A DNA stretch of 64,000 nucleotides. Source: Heracleum sosnowskyi (taxonomy: Eukaryota; Streptophyta; Magnoliopsida; Apiales; Apiaceae). Made by a program: the position numbers and the translations under genes. A model generated the notes under the pieces. That model had not been told where the DNA came from. It saw only the letters and a list, made by a program, of their open reading frames with translations, and made no database searches. Below, in pieces: positions 12,148-22,736 of this stretch. Positions within the stretch are counted from its first letter, which is position 1, and the number at the start of each line of letters is the position of its first letter. The DNA lies in assembly GCA_030848705.1 (NCBI GenBank), contig CM061241.1:81849178-81913177 (forward strand), written 5' to 3'.

Positions 12148-12662
12148 TGTTGTGGAATAAAATCTGAGCTTACGAATTTAATGCGAGGGTTTAATGAGCT
12201 TCGAGATTTAATGGTTGCACTCGTGTTTCCGGACTAAATTGGTCCTCACAAGATGCCTACGTATCTCAAATCGTTATTGAGAATAAAGCCAAAGACGTAG
12301 TTCTGATTGTAGGATCAGGGACCTTATATAGGCGTCTGGAGCCTAGTATTTATGGTATGTTTAGGAGTCTTAGCGAATAAGTCTCCTTTTTGATATTGGA
12401 TAAGCATTGTATTGCTTGCAGGATAAGTCTTTTCCTTGTCGATAAAGGCTATGACTCATTAATTGCCTTTAATTGGGATTCTGGATCATTCTTTGACCAA
12501 TTTGCCATAATTCGGACTCTTTTTATGAGCTGTATATTTTCCCTATTCATTAATTACGAAATTAATGAATAATTAGGGTGTTGGGCCTTAAATATCGGCC
12601 TTTTGGTTGACTAGTCAATTATATTTCTATAATTACTTTTCTGATCATATCATTTTCCCCCC
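12148..12662 (-). repeat. LTR-like sequence with purine tract
   Basis: On the minus strand a TG...CA unit of about 505 bp begins TGATATGATC and is immediately preceded by GGGGGGAAAA, a good polypurine tract. Inside, CCTATATAAGG (12323-12333) is a strong TATA box in the same orientation. It looks like the 3' LTR of a degraded retrotransposon. No partner LTR or coding region was found. Confidence 0.4.
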
Positions 12663-13998
12663 AACTTCTAAGAAAATCTCTCTTGGATTATCGTAGAAGT
12701 TATTTTATTCGGGTGTTACGAAATTTTCTTCCGTATTGTGGCTTGGTTTGACGAACATATAGTTCTAAATCCATTTTGTAATTTTCCCAAAACAGGAATC
12801 TAGATTTTTTATCAATTCCATAGAAGATAAATCAATTTTCGATTTTTCAGTTTATTTTTGACCAGGATCCTGGTCGAATCCGACCTCGATTTTAATATTT
12901 ATAATTATATTTATTTATGAATATTTTAATATTTAAAAGTTATTTTAATATTTAATTCTCTTTTTAGTTAAAACTAAAAAGAGAATAAAGTGACGAAATT
13001 TAATGTTGAGAATTTTATTCGATTTAGGAAATCTACTTATATGTAGTTTAGATTATTAGAATATCCTTTATTAATCAAATACAGTTTTTAATTTTATATC
13101 TAACGGTTTTTACCTATCTATTTAAGATTAAACGATTTTTATTATTTTGTTATTAAATGAGTTTCCTTATTTAATTGTAACTATTTTTTTGTTTTGACTT
13201 TTTAGAAAATCCAATCCTAATATAATATCTTTTAACTTATATCATTTTTAGATAATATAACTTTTTTTTATATGATATAATCTTGATCATCTATTTTTAA
13301 AAGTATTGGATCTAACGGTTGAGAATTTTTTGGCGGTATTTAGGACCAAACTACCAGGATAATATCATTAGTTTTTCTTAATATTTATAAAAAAATTAAT
13401 TTTTAATTTTTTTAAATATTTATTGTTAAAATATAATATAATCTTTTTTGTAATATGTTAATGATGCGGGAACTTTGAACTTTTGAGAAAATAAATTATC
13501 AATTAAAATATATTTTTTTTGTAATAGTTCTTCTTTTAAAGTAGTACACTGTGACGATCAAAATTCTGTATAAAATTCATTTTTTTATAGTATATCCCGT
13601 AAATATCTATGTTATTATATTAAAGACTAAGTAATGAAAGCTTCCTTATAAGTGTGGTCGCTTTGTTTGATCACTCAATCCATAATCGTTGGATCTTTCA
13701 AATTAAATTGTTGAGAAACGTAGATATAACAGTAAAATTATCATGTAGAATGATCTAAGATTTGAATCTAACAACAACATATTAAAATTTACAGGTTTTT
13801 TTGAAAAATAAGATTTTTTTTTCATTTTTTTTCTTGCACACATGGGTTATTTGATAGTATTTTTTGTAAAGTACGGTTTTTCAGAAAAGTAGTATACTGA
13901 TTGATTAACAAACTTTTAAAGTTTTGAATTTAATAATTTACAATGTATATAGATAAAAGAAAGTCACGAATTTTTTACATGGAGAATCTACTTATATA
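12663..13998. other. A+T-rich DNA, probable TE debris
   Basis: No gene. A Helitron-like 5' start (TCTATGTTATTATATTAAAG) lies at about 13616 after an A, without an assigned 3' end. The left part could be internal DNA of the LTR element at 12148-12662. Confidence 0.4.
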
Positions 13999-15976
13999 TC
14001 TATGTATATAATAATTCCTGAACAATTTTAAAGGGGTAAGAAGATAATTTCACTTCCAAAAATAATTTTAAAAAAAGCCACGTCAGCATTGTTATAAATG
14101 TAATCATTAATGTTATTAGCTAAATATGGTTATCACAATCATGCATTTTATTGTTTTCTTCATTAATTATGGTAAGTTTTGAAATCAAATTTTAGATTAC
14201 TACAAACAAATTAAGTTATGCAGATTAGCATATTTATATTTGGTATATCCAAAAATTAGATCTCCAAAAAATTTATATTCATTTCTTTGATCTTCTCAAT
14301 TTATTTTCTCCGCCTTCAACACTATCAAATCAATATTCAATTTTGATTTTAATTTAATTCAAAATGAATTAACTTAATTTAATTTTTTTAATCTCAATAT
14401 ACATTTTTTTTCTATAAATTAATGATATATGCGTGTCTAAGATTCCACTATACGATGACAATTTCTTAGTTTTAATTTCTTAATGCTTAATCATATAGTA
14501 TTTTTTTTATTATTTAATTGGTACATCAATCAGACGACAAGATATAAATATTTATCACTTAAGTTATCTAATCATCACAAAATTATGTTAAAAAAGAAAA
14601 TAAATCATCTTGGATCTTTTTTTGATAAAAAAATTAAAATTAAAATTTTGAATAATTTATCATATTGACCAAGATTTTTTGATACTTAAATGGTGAGTTT
14701 TGAAAATAATTATATTTACTTATAATTATAACTTCTTTCCTCTAAAATAAAAATAAAATATACATAGTTTATCAAATCAAATTTTATATTAACGGTCCTA
14801 TACATCTACTAATAAATCACTTTTGTTTTCTAAAAAATAAAGATAGTCATTGACTTAATTGAGTCAAACAATTTGAATCAAGATTTACAAATTTAAAAAT
14901 TTCTCGAATATCTTTCAAACGCATCTTATATCTTCATAGTTGAAGCTCCTATCGAGCTAACGCCATATCTCGAAAGACACCTTCGAATCTATGTATATAA
15001 TAATTCCTGAACAATTTTAAAGGGGTAAGAAGATAATTTCACTTCCAAAAATAATTTTAAAAAAAGCCACGTCAGCATTGTTATAAATGTAATCATTAAT
15101 GTTATTAGCTAAATATGGTTATCACAATCATGCATTTTATTGTTTTCTTCATTAATTATGGTAAGTTTTGAAATCAAATTTTAGATTACTACAAACAAAT
15201 TAAGTTATGCAGATTAGCATATTTATATTTGGTATATCCAAAAATTAGATCTCCAAAAAATTTATATTCATTTCTTTGATCTTCTCAATTTATTTTCTCC
15301 TCCTTCAACACTATCAAATCAATATTCAATTTTGATTTTAATTTAATTCAAAATGAATTAACTTAATTTAATTTTTTTAATCTCAATATACATTTTTTTC
15401 TATAAATTAATGATATATGCGTGTCTAAGATTCCACTATACGATGACAATTTCTTAGTTTTAATTTCTTAATGCTTAATCATATAGTATTTTTTTATTAT
15501 TTAATTGGTACATCAATCAGACGACAAGATATAAATATTTATCACTTAAGTTATCTAATCATCACAAAATTATGTTAAAAAAGAAAATAAATCATCTTGG
15601 ATCTTTTTTTGATAAAAAAATTAAAATTAAAATTTTGAATAATTTATCATATTGACCAAGATTTTTTGATACTTAAATGGTGAGTTTTGAAAATAATTAT
15701 ATTTACTTATAAGTATAACTTCTTTCCTCTAAAATAAAAATAAAATATACATAGTTTATCAAATCAAATTTTATATTAACGGTCCTATACATCTACTAAT
15801 AAATCACTTTTGTTTTCTAAAAAATAAAGATAGTCATTGACTTAATTGAGTCAAACAATTTGAATCAAGATTTACAAATTTAAAAATTTCTCAAATATCT
15901 TTCAAACGCATCTTATATCTTCATAGTTGAAGCTCCTATCGAGCTAACGCCATATCTCGAAAGACACCTTCGAATC
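13999..15976 (+). repeat. Tandem duplication, about 988 bp x 2
   Basis: Unit 1 runs 13999-14987 and unit 2 from 14988 to about 15976. The copies differ at a few sites (for example CTCCGCC/CTCCTCC, TCTCGAATAT/TCTCAAATAT and T-run length). The join shares ATC with the unit end, a three-base microhomology. Confidence 0.9.
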
Positions 15977-16209
15977 CAAATTCAAAATCTTAAATATATT
16001 CTATAAAAAAAGAATTTATAAATATTTTAATACTTTTATCAACATCAAACCCACCTTCTCCTAAGTAAACTCAAGGTCAAATGTTGCAAGCAAAAAGATT
16101 AATTTATAATTGTAGGTTTAATCATTAAATAAATCAAAAGAATGTGACATACTTAATAAATAAATAAAATTGGAAGCCCGTTCGCGGAGCGCGGGCAAGA
16201 AAACACTAG
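13999..16209 (+). mobile_element. Helitron with an internal 988-bp tandem duplication
   Basis: Begins TCTATGTATATAATAATTCC after A13998 and ends in a G+C-rich hairpin (about 16176-16196) followed by AAGAAAACACTAG and T. The first 988 bp are present twice in tandem with only scattered differences, so the 5' terminus occurs at 13999 and again at 14988. There is one 3' end. No Rep/helicase domain is visible. Confidence 0.6.
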
Positions 16210-16412
16210 TATATATATTAAATAGCGTCTAAGGGCAAATTGAGCCCAAAAATGGCTGTGAAATTACAATTTTACCCTTATTTGTTGAAAAATCACAAAA
16301 ATGCCACTTTGTATAAGTTATGCTAAAAATTAATTAATTTTGTGTTCATTAAGAATCAAACCCTTGACTTCCTCTTAGCAAGTTCATGTCTTAACCACTG
16401 TGCTAAGTTAAC
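16210..16412 (-). mobile_element. tRNA-derived SINE
   Basis: On the minus strand the right end has a Pol III A box, TTAGCACAGTGGTTAAGAC (about 16390-16408), and 27 bp further a B box, GGGTTTGATTC (about 16353-16363). Non-tRNA sequence follows to about 16210. The tRNA-like head cannot fold as a full tRNA and has no recognisable anticodon arm. It lies directly beside the Helitron end at 16209. Confidence 0.6.
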
Positions 16413-17131
16413 TTTTGATTTGTAATTTAGAATTCCTATTAGGTAAACCACGTGATCTACTTTTATTCTTTTCATAATTTAAATTTTAAGTATATAGAAC
16501 GTTGACTTATATTATTTATATACCATTATTTTTGTTTTCGTAGCTTTATATATAACTACATATCCGATCATGTTTGTAAATTTTTTATTATACATGTTTC
16601 TTTTCAATTAAAAAATACCAATTATATTGTTAATTGATATAATTTATATTTATTTGAACTGGTCAAGTATTTATACATAAAATATAATAATAAAATTTGA
16701 TCTAATATAAATTACATATTAGATACAAGGATCTCATTATTCGTTAGTTAATATTTTTTAAATTAACAAAGTTAGCGTTGATATTTATCATTAAATTATG
16801 AAATTATTATTATATAATTTGTTCGTCTCATTCATTTGTTAACAGTTTTATTTTCAAAATGTACACTCCTTTATTTTTATCTTTCCAAAAGACATATTAT
16901 TCTTTACAACTTTAATAAATCTCATATGTCACTAATTTGTCCATTTTTTTATCATTCCTTCACCGTTCACATCTTTCACAAAAATTTGATTTATGACGCG
17001 AAAATTTAGTGTTTGATTTAATTTTTGATACACGAACACGAAAATAAATGATAAAAACATATAATGTCTTAATGACATGTATTGTAGACTTTGTGATTAT
17101 ACAACAACCGTTCATATATATTATGTATACT
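16413..17131. other. A+T-rich intergenic DNA
   Basis: No gene, repeat boundary or RNA gene recognised. The short ORF at 16960-17157 has no domain. Confidence 0.5.
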
Positions 17132-17690
17132 TCCGCCAAAAAAACCTTAACTCTCAATTTTTAGTTAAGAGGTTGTCATTAACCAAAAAGTTGGTGATAA
17201 GACACCTCTTTACTGTTTTCTTTTGATTTCGTTTTCGATTTGTATAAGTCTCTCTCATTATTGAGAGATTTAGTACCCCGTTTAGTGGATTTTCTCTACC
17301 CATTCTTCGGGTTTGTTCTCTTCCTTGTGAGAGTTTGGTTTGTTTTAGTATCCGGGATCGTAGATCTGCAGGATTTATAATAGTGGTTCATTGATTTGGA
17401 TTGTATGGAGTCGCAATTACGATTAATTGTTCGAATACGTATTGACGAATTAGATATATATATATATTGCACGACTACAACAGATTGTTTAATTGTCTCT
17501 CTAAAAAGGCTGCAAACTTCAGCGATATGAACAAGTGATGTGCCACAATGAATGATTTGCTCAACAATCATAGCTCGGGGTGAAGAAAATTCTGATTTGA
17601 TCTATTTTATTATGTGTTTGTTCTATTTTGATTATTTTTGTAGATGTCGTATGGCCGTTTATTAATGAATTACTTGATTATCAAAAAACA
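17132..17690 (+). mobile_element. Possible retroposon (LINE/SINE-like) insertion
   Basis: Less A+T-rich than its neighbours. It ends TTAATGAATTACTTGATTATC followed by a short A run, the style of a plant LINE tail. TATGTATA just left of the start and in the DNA after the A run could be a target duplication. No ORF with a reverse transcriptase motif. Confidence 0.3.
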
Positions 17691-18056
17691 TAATATGTAT
17701 AAGATATAAAAAATTAAGAAAATTTGTAATATATCTTAAGATATAATCTCACAGACATTATCTTTTTTACAAATATACTTTTATTACATTAAAATCACAT
17801 GAGTTTACAAACATCTATGTTATACACGAACAATTATGCTATAATAATTATTTATATTACATTTAATTGATCATTTTAATAAATTTTATTTCACGACATT
17901 GAAAATTTAATCATTATTTGAGAAATTAATAATAATAATAATAATCATGTGATTATTATCGTATAGATATATTGATCCAACTTTTTAAACCTGATCAAAT
18001 TATAAAATATTTGGTTCATGAAAACGGCATACAATATTATAAAATTAATTTACAAA
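17691..18056. other. A+T-rich DNA, probable part of an outer Helitron
   Basis: No gene. It may belong to the Helitron whose 3' end is at 19136, split by the Helitron at 18057-19006. Confidence 0.35.
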
Positions 18057-19006
18057 TCAATATTATTATATAATAGACGAAACATTAAAAGTTTGGTCGG
18101 TCGGTATGGTACATTGTGATTTTACTTAATTGCCCTTTATTAAATTCATGTTTTTACTTAATTAACCTTACTTATTTATAAAAATATATTATTAAATAAT
18201 AATATTACCTATTTATAACCAATTACCCTTTTCACCTAAAATATATTATTTTTTTAATTTTTTCTAGCAAATTCCCCTACTTTTTCAAATATATCATGGA
18301 CAATTACCTTTTTTTTAACTAAAACAAGTTAGTTTTTCTATTTTTTCTTACTAAAACCCCTCATTTTTCAAAAATATCACGGACAAACCTTTAGTTTTTT
18401 ATTTTTAAACCTAATATTATAATTATTTTTTTAAAAGTTTACTTATTTTAACATGCCTACTTATTTTTCTTAACAAATGCAATTACTAAAAATATTAAAA
18501 TATAAATAATCAAATACTTATTTATAACCAATTATCTTTTCGGCTAAAACACATTATAAATTTTTTCTAACAAAGTCCCTCATTTTTTAAATATATCACG
18601 GGAAATTGCCTTTTTCAATTTACTTTTTCTAATTTTCTCACTAAAATTCATTCTTTTTCTAAAAATATCACGGACAAATCCTTTACTTATTTATTTTAAA
18701 ACGTATTTAAATAATTTAAATTATGAAATTTTAAAACCTCATTTTCCAAAAATATCACGGGCATTTACCTTTTTAAACTAAATATATGTTATATTTTTTG
18801 TTTTTCCATACTAAAACCCCTATTTTTCCAAAAATATAACGAGCAAACCCTTACTTATTTATTTTAAAATATGTTTTAATGTTTTTAATTAATTAAAAGT
18901 GTTTAGCTATTTTTACATGTCTACTTATTTTTTTAACAAATACAATTAAAAAAATAATAATAAAATAACAATTAACAATCCGTGCATCGCACGGGTTTTA
19001 AACTAG
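18057..19006 (+). mobile_element. Helitron, complete ends, about 950 bp
   Basis: Starts TCAATATTATTATATAATAG after A18056, ends with hairpin CCGTGC-ATC-GCACGG, TTTTAAACTAG and T19007. A close relative with the same start phrase and internal order lies at 57909-58845. Non-coding. Confidence 0.8.
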
Positions 19007-19136
19007 TATAAAATAAAGTTGAAATACTATAATTTATCATCTTTTTATTTATAAAATTATTTCGAAGATGCTGATTTGTGCGAAAATTATTTCCGCATAT
19101 GAACAGACCCGTGCATCGCACGGGCTTCTACGCTAG
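19007..19136 (+). mobile_element. 3' end of an outer Helitron
   Basis: A perfect 7-bp-stem hairpin, CCCGTGC-ATC-GCACGGG (19108-19124), then CTTCTACGCTAG and T. Only 130 bp separate it from the previous Helitron end, so that element probably inserted inside this one. Confidence 0.6.
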
Positions 19137-19997
19137 TTCTTTTCAATATAGAAAACTTATTTATATTTGGTATATTTGGTTTAAATTATCAAAATACACT
19201 TTTTAGAATTTAAATATAATCATATTATTAATAAAATACAATTTTTTAATATTTGATTTAACAATTTTCATTTATATAGTGAAGATCTAAGGATCCTTAT
19301 TAATTTGGTTGTCCAAGGACCGTACAGACTAAAATTTTGGATAAGAACCATATGATGCTTATTATATATAATGATTTAATATAATAAAGATATCAAGTAT
19401 ATACTGATATAAGTAGCTTACTAATTGTTTTTACTTTTAATGTTTCGGTTTTATTTACAATGTATATAAAATTTTAAAATACATTATTACTTAAAAATTA
19501 TTAAATAGAATAAAAATTATGTTATGATTATATAGAATTTTATTCTCATATTATTATATTATTTATCGATTTGAATTTGTTCTTAATTAATTTTAATACT
19601 TTATTGAAATAAACATAAAATTTCTATATTTAAAAGAATTAGTGGAAAATAAATAAATTGGTGCTACAATAATAAAAAATATTTATTAAAATTTAGATAC
19701 TCACTTTAATATTTGGGTTTTATCCTGAGTTTTATAAATTGAATTTTGACGATTTTACAGCCCATGCGAAACTAACGAAATTATCTTTAATTTAATAATG
19801 GTTTAATAATTATTATCTAACTTTAACTTGACCAGTTGACCTACCCATAAACCGAAAAGAAAATATGGTTAAGAAATTTTACATAAAGAATTCAATTAAA
19901 TATAGAAAACCAATTTATAATTGATTTAAATTATCAAAGCACACTTCTTAATATGTAAATATAATCCTACATTTAATCAAATACACATTTTAATATA
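19137..19997. other. A+T-rich intergenic DNA
   Basis: No gene or clear element boundary. Confidence 0.5.
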
Positions 19998-20496
19998 TAT
20001 ACTATATTATTAAAACCAAAACATTGAAAGTTTTGGTTTTCAGTTTTCGTTCGGTTTTCGGTATTTTATTCTATTTAATAAATAATAAAAAATATAAAAA
20101 TATTAACTAGATGATTGTGTTAAACTATTTTAAATAATTAAAATAATTAAAATAGATTTTAAAATAAATAAGTAACGATTTGCCCTGATATTTTGGAAAA
20201 GGAGGGGTTTTAGTAAGGAAAAATAGAAAAAGTTACATGTTTTCTTTGTATTTTAAAATATGTTTGAAAAAAGAGCGGGTTTAGTATGAAAAAAATAGAA
20301 AAAGTGACATGTTTTAGTTGAAAAAGGTAAACGGGGATTTTGTTTTAAAATTTAGGAAAAGTAATGTATTTTAACTAAAAAGATAACTGATTATAATAAT
20401 TAAATAAACAATTAAATAAGACAAGTACCGCACCAAAAAAATAGATACCAAATTTTTTAATATTTCATATTTAATAAGATAATATAGAAGTATAGA
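19998..20496. mobile_element. Two Helitron 5' ends facing each other
   Basis: At the left is a plus-strand Helitron 5' phrase (CTATATTATTAAAACCAAAAC). At the right is a minus-strand 5' end whose TC is at 20496-20495 (minus TCTATACTTCTATATTATC, preceded by A). The family module is found in reverse between about 20170 and 20350. Neither half has a hairpin-CTAG 3' end. Confidence 0.5.
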
Positions 20497-20584
20497 TTGT
20501 GTATAAAGTAGATAAATATTTATCTTTGACCATTATGTATACACTTGCACCCAACGTAGTTAGTAAGCATGTACACACGAGTTA

Positions 20585-20917
20585 GGGGGTGTTTGATAAA
20601 CCTTAATGACCTCTTAATCGTTACTTTTTGTTTTGATTAAGACATTTAATTGTTGTATACAGTTATCAAACACAATGATAACAAAATTCACTTATTCGGT
20701 AAGTGATCACCTTCCAGCTTTTTGGTTAAGTGTTGAAATACTGAATGGAGTTTCCATTTTTTATTCTCCACGTAGGTTATAAATCTATACTATTGCAAGT
20801 ATATATATTACTGATATATATGTTCTTGTGTTGTCAAAAGATTTTTTGCTAAGAAAAATGATTCATTCATAAATTTAATGATTCAGTTATTTTAATTCAG
20901 ATTTATCAAACAGCCCC
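20585..20917. mobile_element. Harbinger/Tourist-like MITE
   Basis: TIRs GGGGGTGTTTGATAAA and, from the other end, GGGGCTGTTTGATAAA, flanked by TTA on both sides (20582-20584 and 20918-20920). The 3-bp TTA duplication and the GGG...GTTTGATAAA ends fit PIF/Harbinger-derived MITEs. 333 bp, non-coding. Confidence 0.85.
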
Positions 20918-20920
20918 TTA

Positions 20921-22028
20921 GTGATAGATTAAACGGGTTGAAAAAGTGGTATTAGGTTAAAATCATGATGGTAAGATGTATTTATTGTTATTAGTCACGA
21001 ATATTTTCGATTTAAAATATTTTAAAATCTTTAATTTTAATAAATCTATTTTTATATATTTTTGAGTTATGGGTAAATTATATAAAATATTTACGTATGA
21101 CTATATATAGTGATGAAAATAATAGAAATTGTTAACGGAGGAATTTGTGATAACAAAATTTGAGGTTATAAGCCAAAACTAAGATCTATGTTGGTGGTTC
21201 AATGACGGAATAATCGCCGGAAAGTGGTGGTAATTATGTTTTTAAGAAGCTGAGATCAAAGGAGTTATGGTGGTCTCTCTGAGCTCTCAACGTCCAACCC
21301 CCTTAATGTGCCTACGTACCCTATATTTATAGGGATCAAGCTTCACGTAGTTCTAATAGAACAAGGATACTAAGTCCACTAGAGATAGAACTCCTTGGCC
21401 GGACTACAAGGGTCCTAAGTCTACTAGAGATAGGTCTCCTATAAGATAAGTGTCAAGCATAGTCCATGTCAGACTAGAACTCTTAACTAGTCATGAAACG
21501 CATATCCAAGCCCACTAAGGAGAGCCTATACGATGAAGCCTATCCAATGACCCCAAGGCTCAACCACAACCGTGCCTTCACGGATACAACATTAGCCCTA
21601 AGCCCCTAACTATTGGAGCTAACATCAACCGCTACCAACTATCACACCAGTCATTAGTTGTAGGGAAAAGTCACGACTTATTCCAAATGCACAAGCTGGT
21701 CCTTACCCCCCGATGAGGATAACCCACCAGACTACATGGTAAGTTCTCCAAAGTTATCGTCGCACCAGGTGTATCTTACTCCCCCAACAAGGATAACTTG
21801 TCAGAATACAGGAACAAAACCCTTAGTGCATAGACAAGCTTAACCACACCTGGACTCTTAGCCAATATCATATTCACCCTTCATATCACCTCCAAGTTGG
21901 CGCTCCAACTTGGTGTTTCGTAGTCTTCTGGCGCGCCCACCTTCCTTATGCACAGATACTCCTACTTCTTCCTTGTTCCATCTTGGCGCTCCAAGTTGAT
22001 CTTGGTGTCCCAATAAGCACTTCAAATA
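20921..22028. other. Intergenic DNA with LTR-like promoter block
   Basis: About 21.24-21.85 kb is more G+C-rich and carries, on the minus strand, a TATA-like CCCTATAAATATAGGG near 21331-21346 followed by TACGTAGGCAC. The similar order at 12.25-12.34 kb suggests a related LTR remnant. No gene. The DNA ends at the target site AAATA of the copia element. Confidence 0.35.
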
Positions 22029-22571
22029 TGTTAGGCCGAATACACAATATATAATCAAGTAGGTATGAGAATAACAATTAAGAACACAGGTTTGTAAATC
22101 AACAAACTGAATTATATTAAATAATTCTCTCTTAGTGATGTTAATGAATCACAAAGAGCTTCTAGGTTACAAGAATAAAATATTCAATGATCGCATCCCT
22201 TCTAGGGATAACCTATCTGTGTTTATATAGTACACAGTTACACAATCCTTATCTAATTGATATTCCTACAAATTAGCTATACAATTGATATCAATTAAGG
22301 ATTGCTTCAGTCTTCTATTCCGTTTCATTAGCTGTATCAATATATTCTGCTTCTTTCCATCTTCAGAATATATTGCTTCTAGAATCTTCAATTCAGCACC
22401 GACAGCTAATTCAACTATTACCTCGTCAGACTTTAAATAAACTCTGACCGGCTTCCTTTAAACTCTTCACCCTGTCAGAGTTTAATTAAACTCTGACCGG
22501 CTTCTGATAAACTCTGGTCAGTACCTGTTGCTTAAACACTGATAAACAAACGTCAGCAATTATATCTAACA
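22029..22571 (-). repeat. 3' LTR
   Basis: 543 bp, TG...CA ends (minus strand TGTTAGATAT to GGCCTAACA), identical to the other LTR except at one base. Confidence 0.97.
22425..22497. promoter_or_regulatory. Palindrome pair in U3
   Basis: A perfect 24-bp palindrome at 22474-22497 (half-site GTCAGAGTTTAA) and an imperfect one at 22425-22448, exactly 49 bp apart. On the minus strand each is preceded by GAAGCCG. The same pair is in the other LTR at 34782-34854. Palindromic repeats upstream of the LTR promoter have been described for Sireviruses; here the half-site also recurs through the element. Confidence 0.6.
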
Positions 22572-22583
22572 ATCTCCCCCAAC
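22572..22583 (-). other. Polypurine tract
   Basis: On the minus strand TTGGGGGAGAT directly precedes the 3' LTR. Confidence 0.85.
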
Positions 22584-22736
22584 TTGTTCATAATAAAATG
22601 TACAAGTTAAACATATAATTGATGATGTCAAAAACATTTAACAAATGCAGTGTTTAACATATAACAGAGTTTAATTTAAAACAGAGTTTAAATTTGACTT
22701 AGAATAGAAAATATATTAAAAACTTACAGTCAGACT

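Noticed and set aside
16345..16412. Functional tRNA gene
   Set aside because: A and B boxes are present but no cloverleaf with an anticodon stem can be drawn, and the unit continues as a SINE body.
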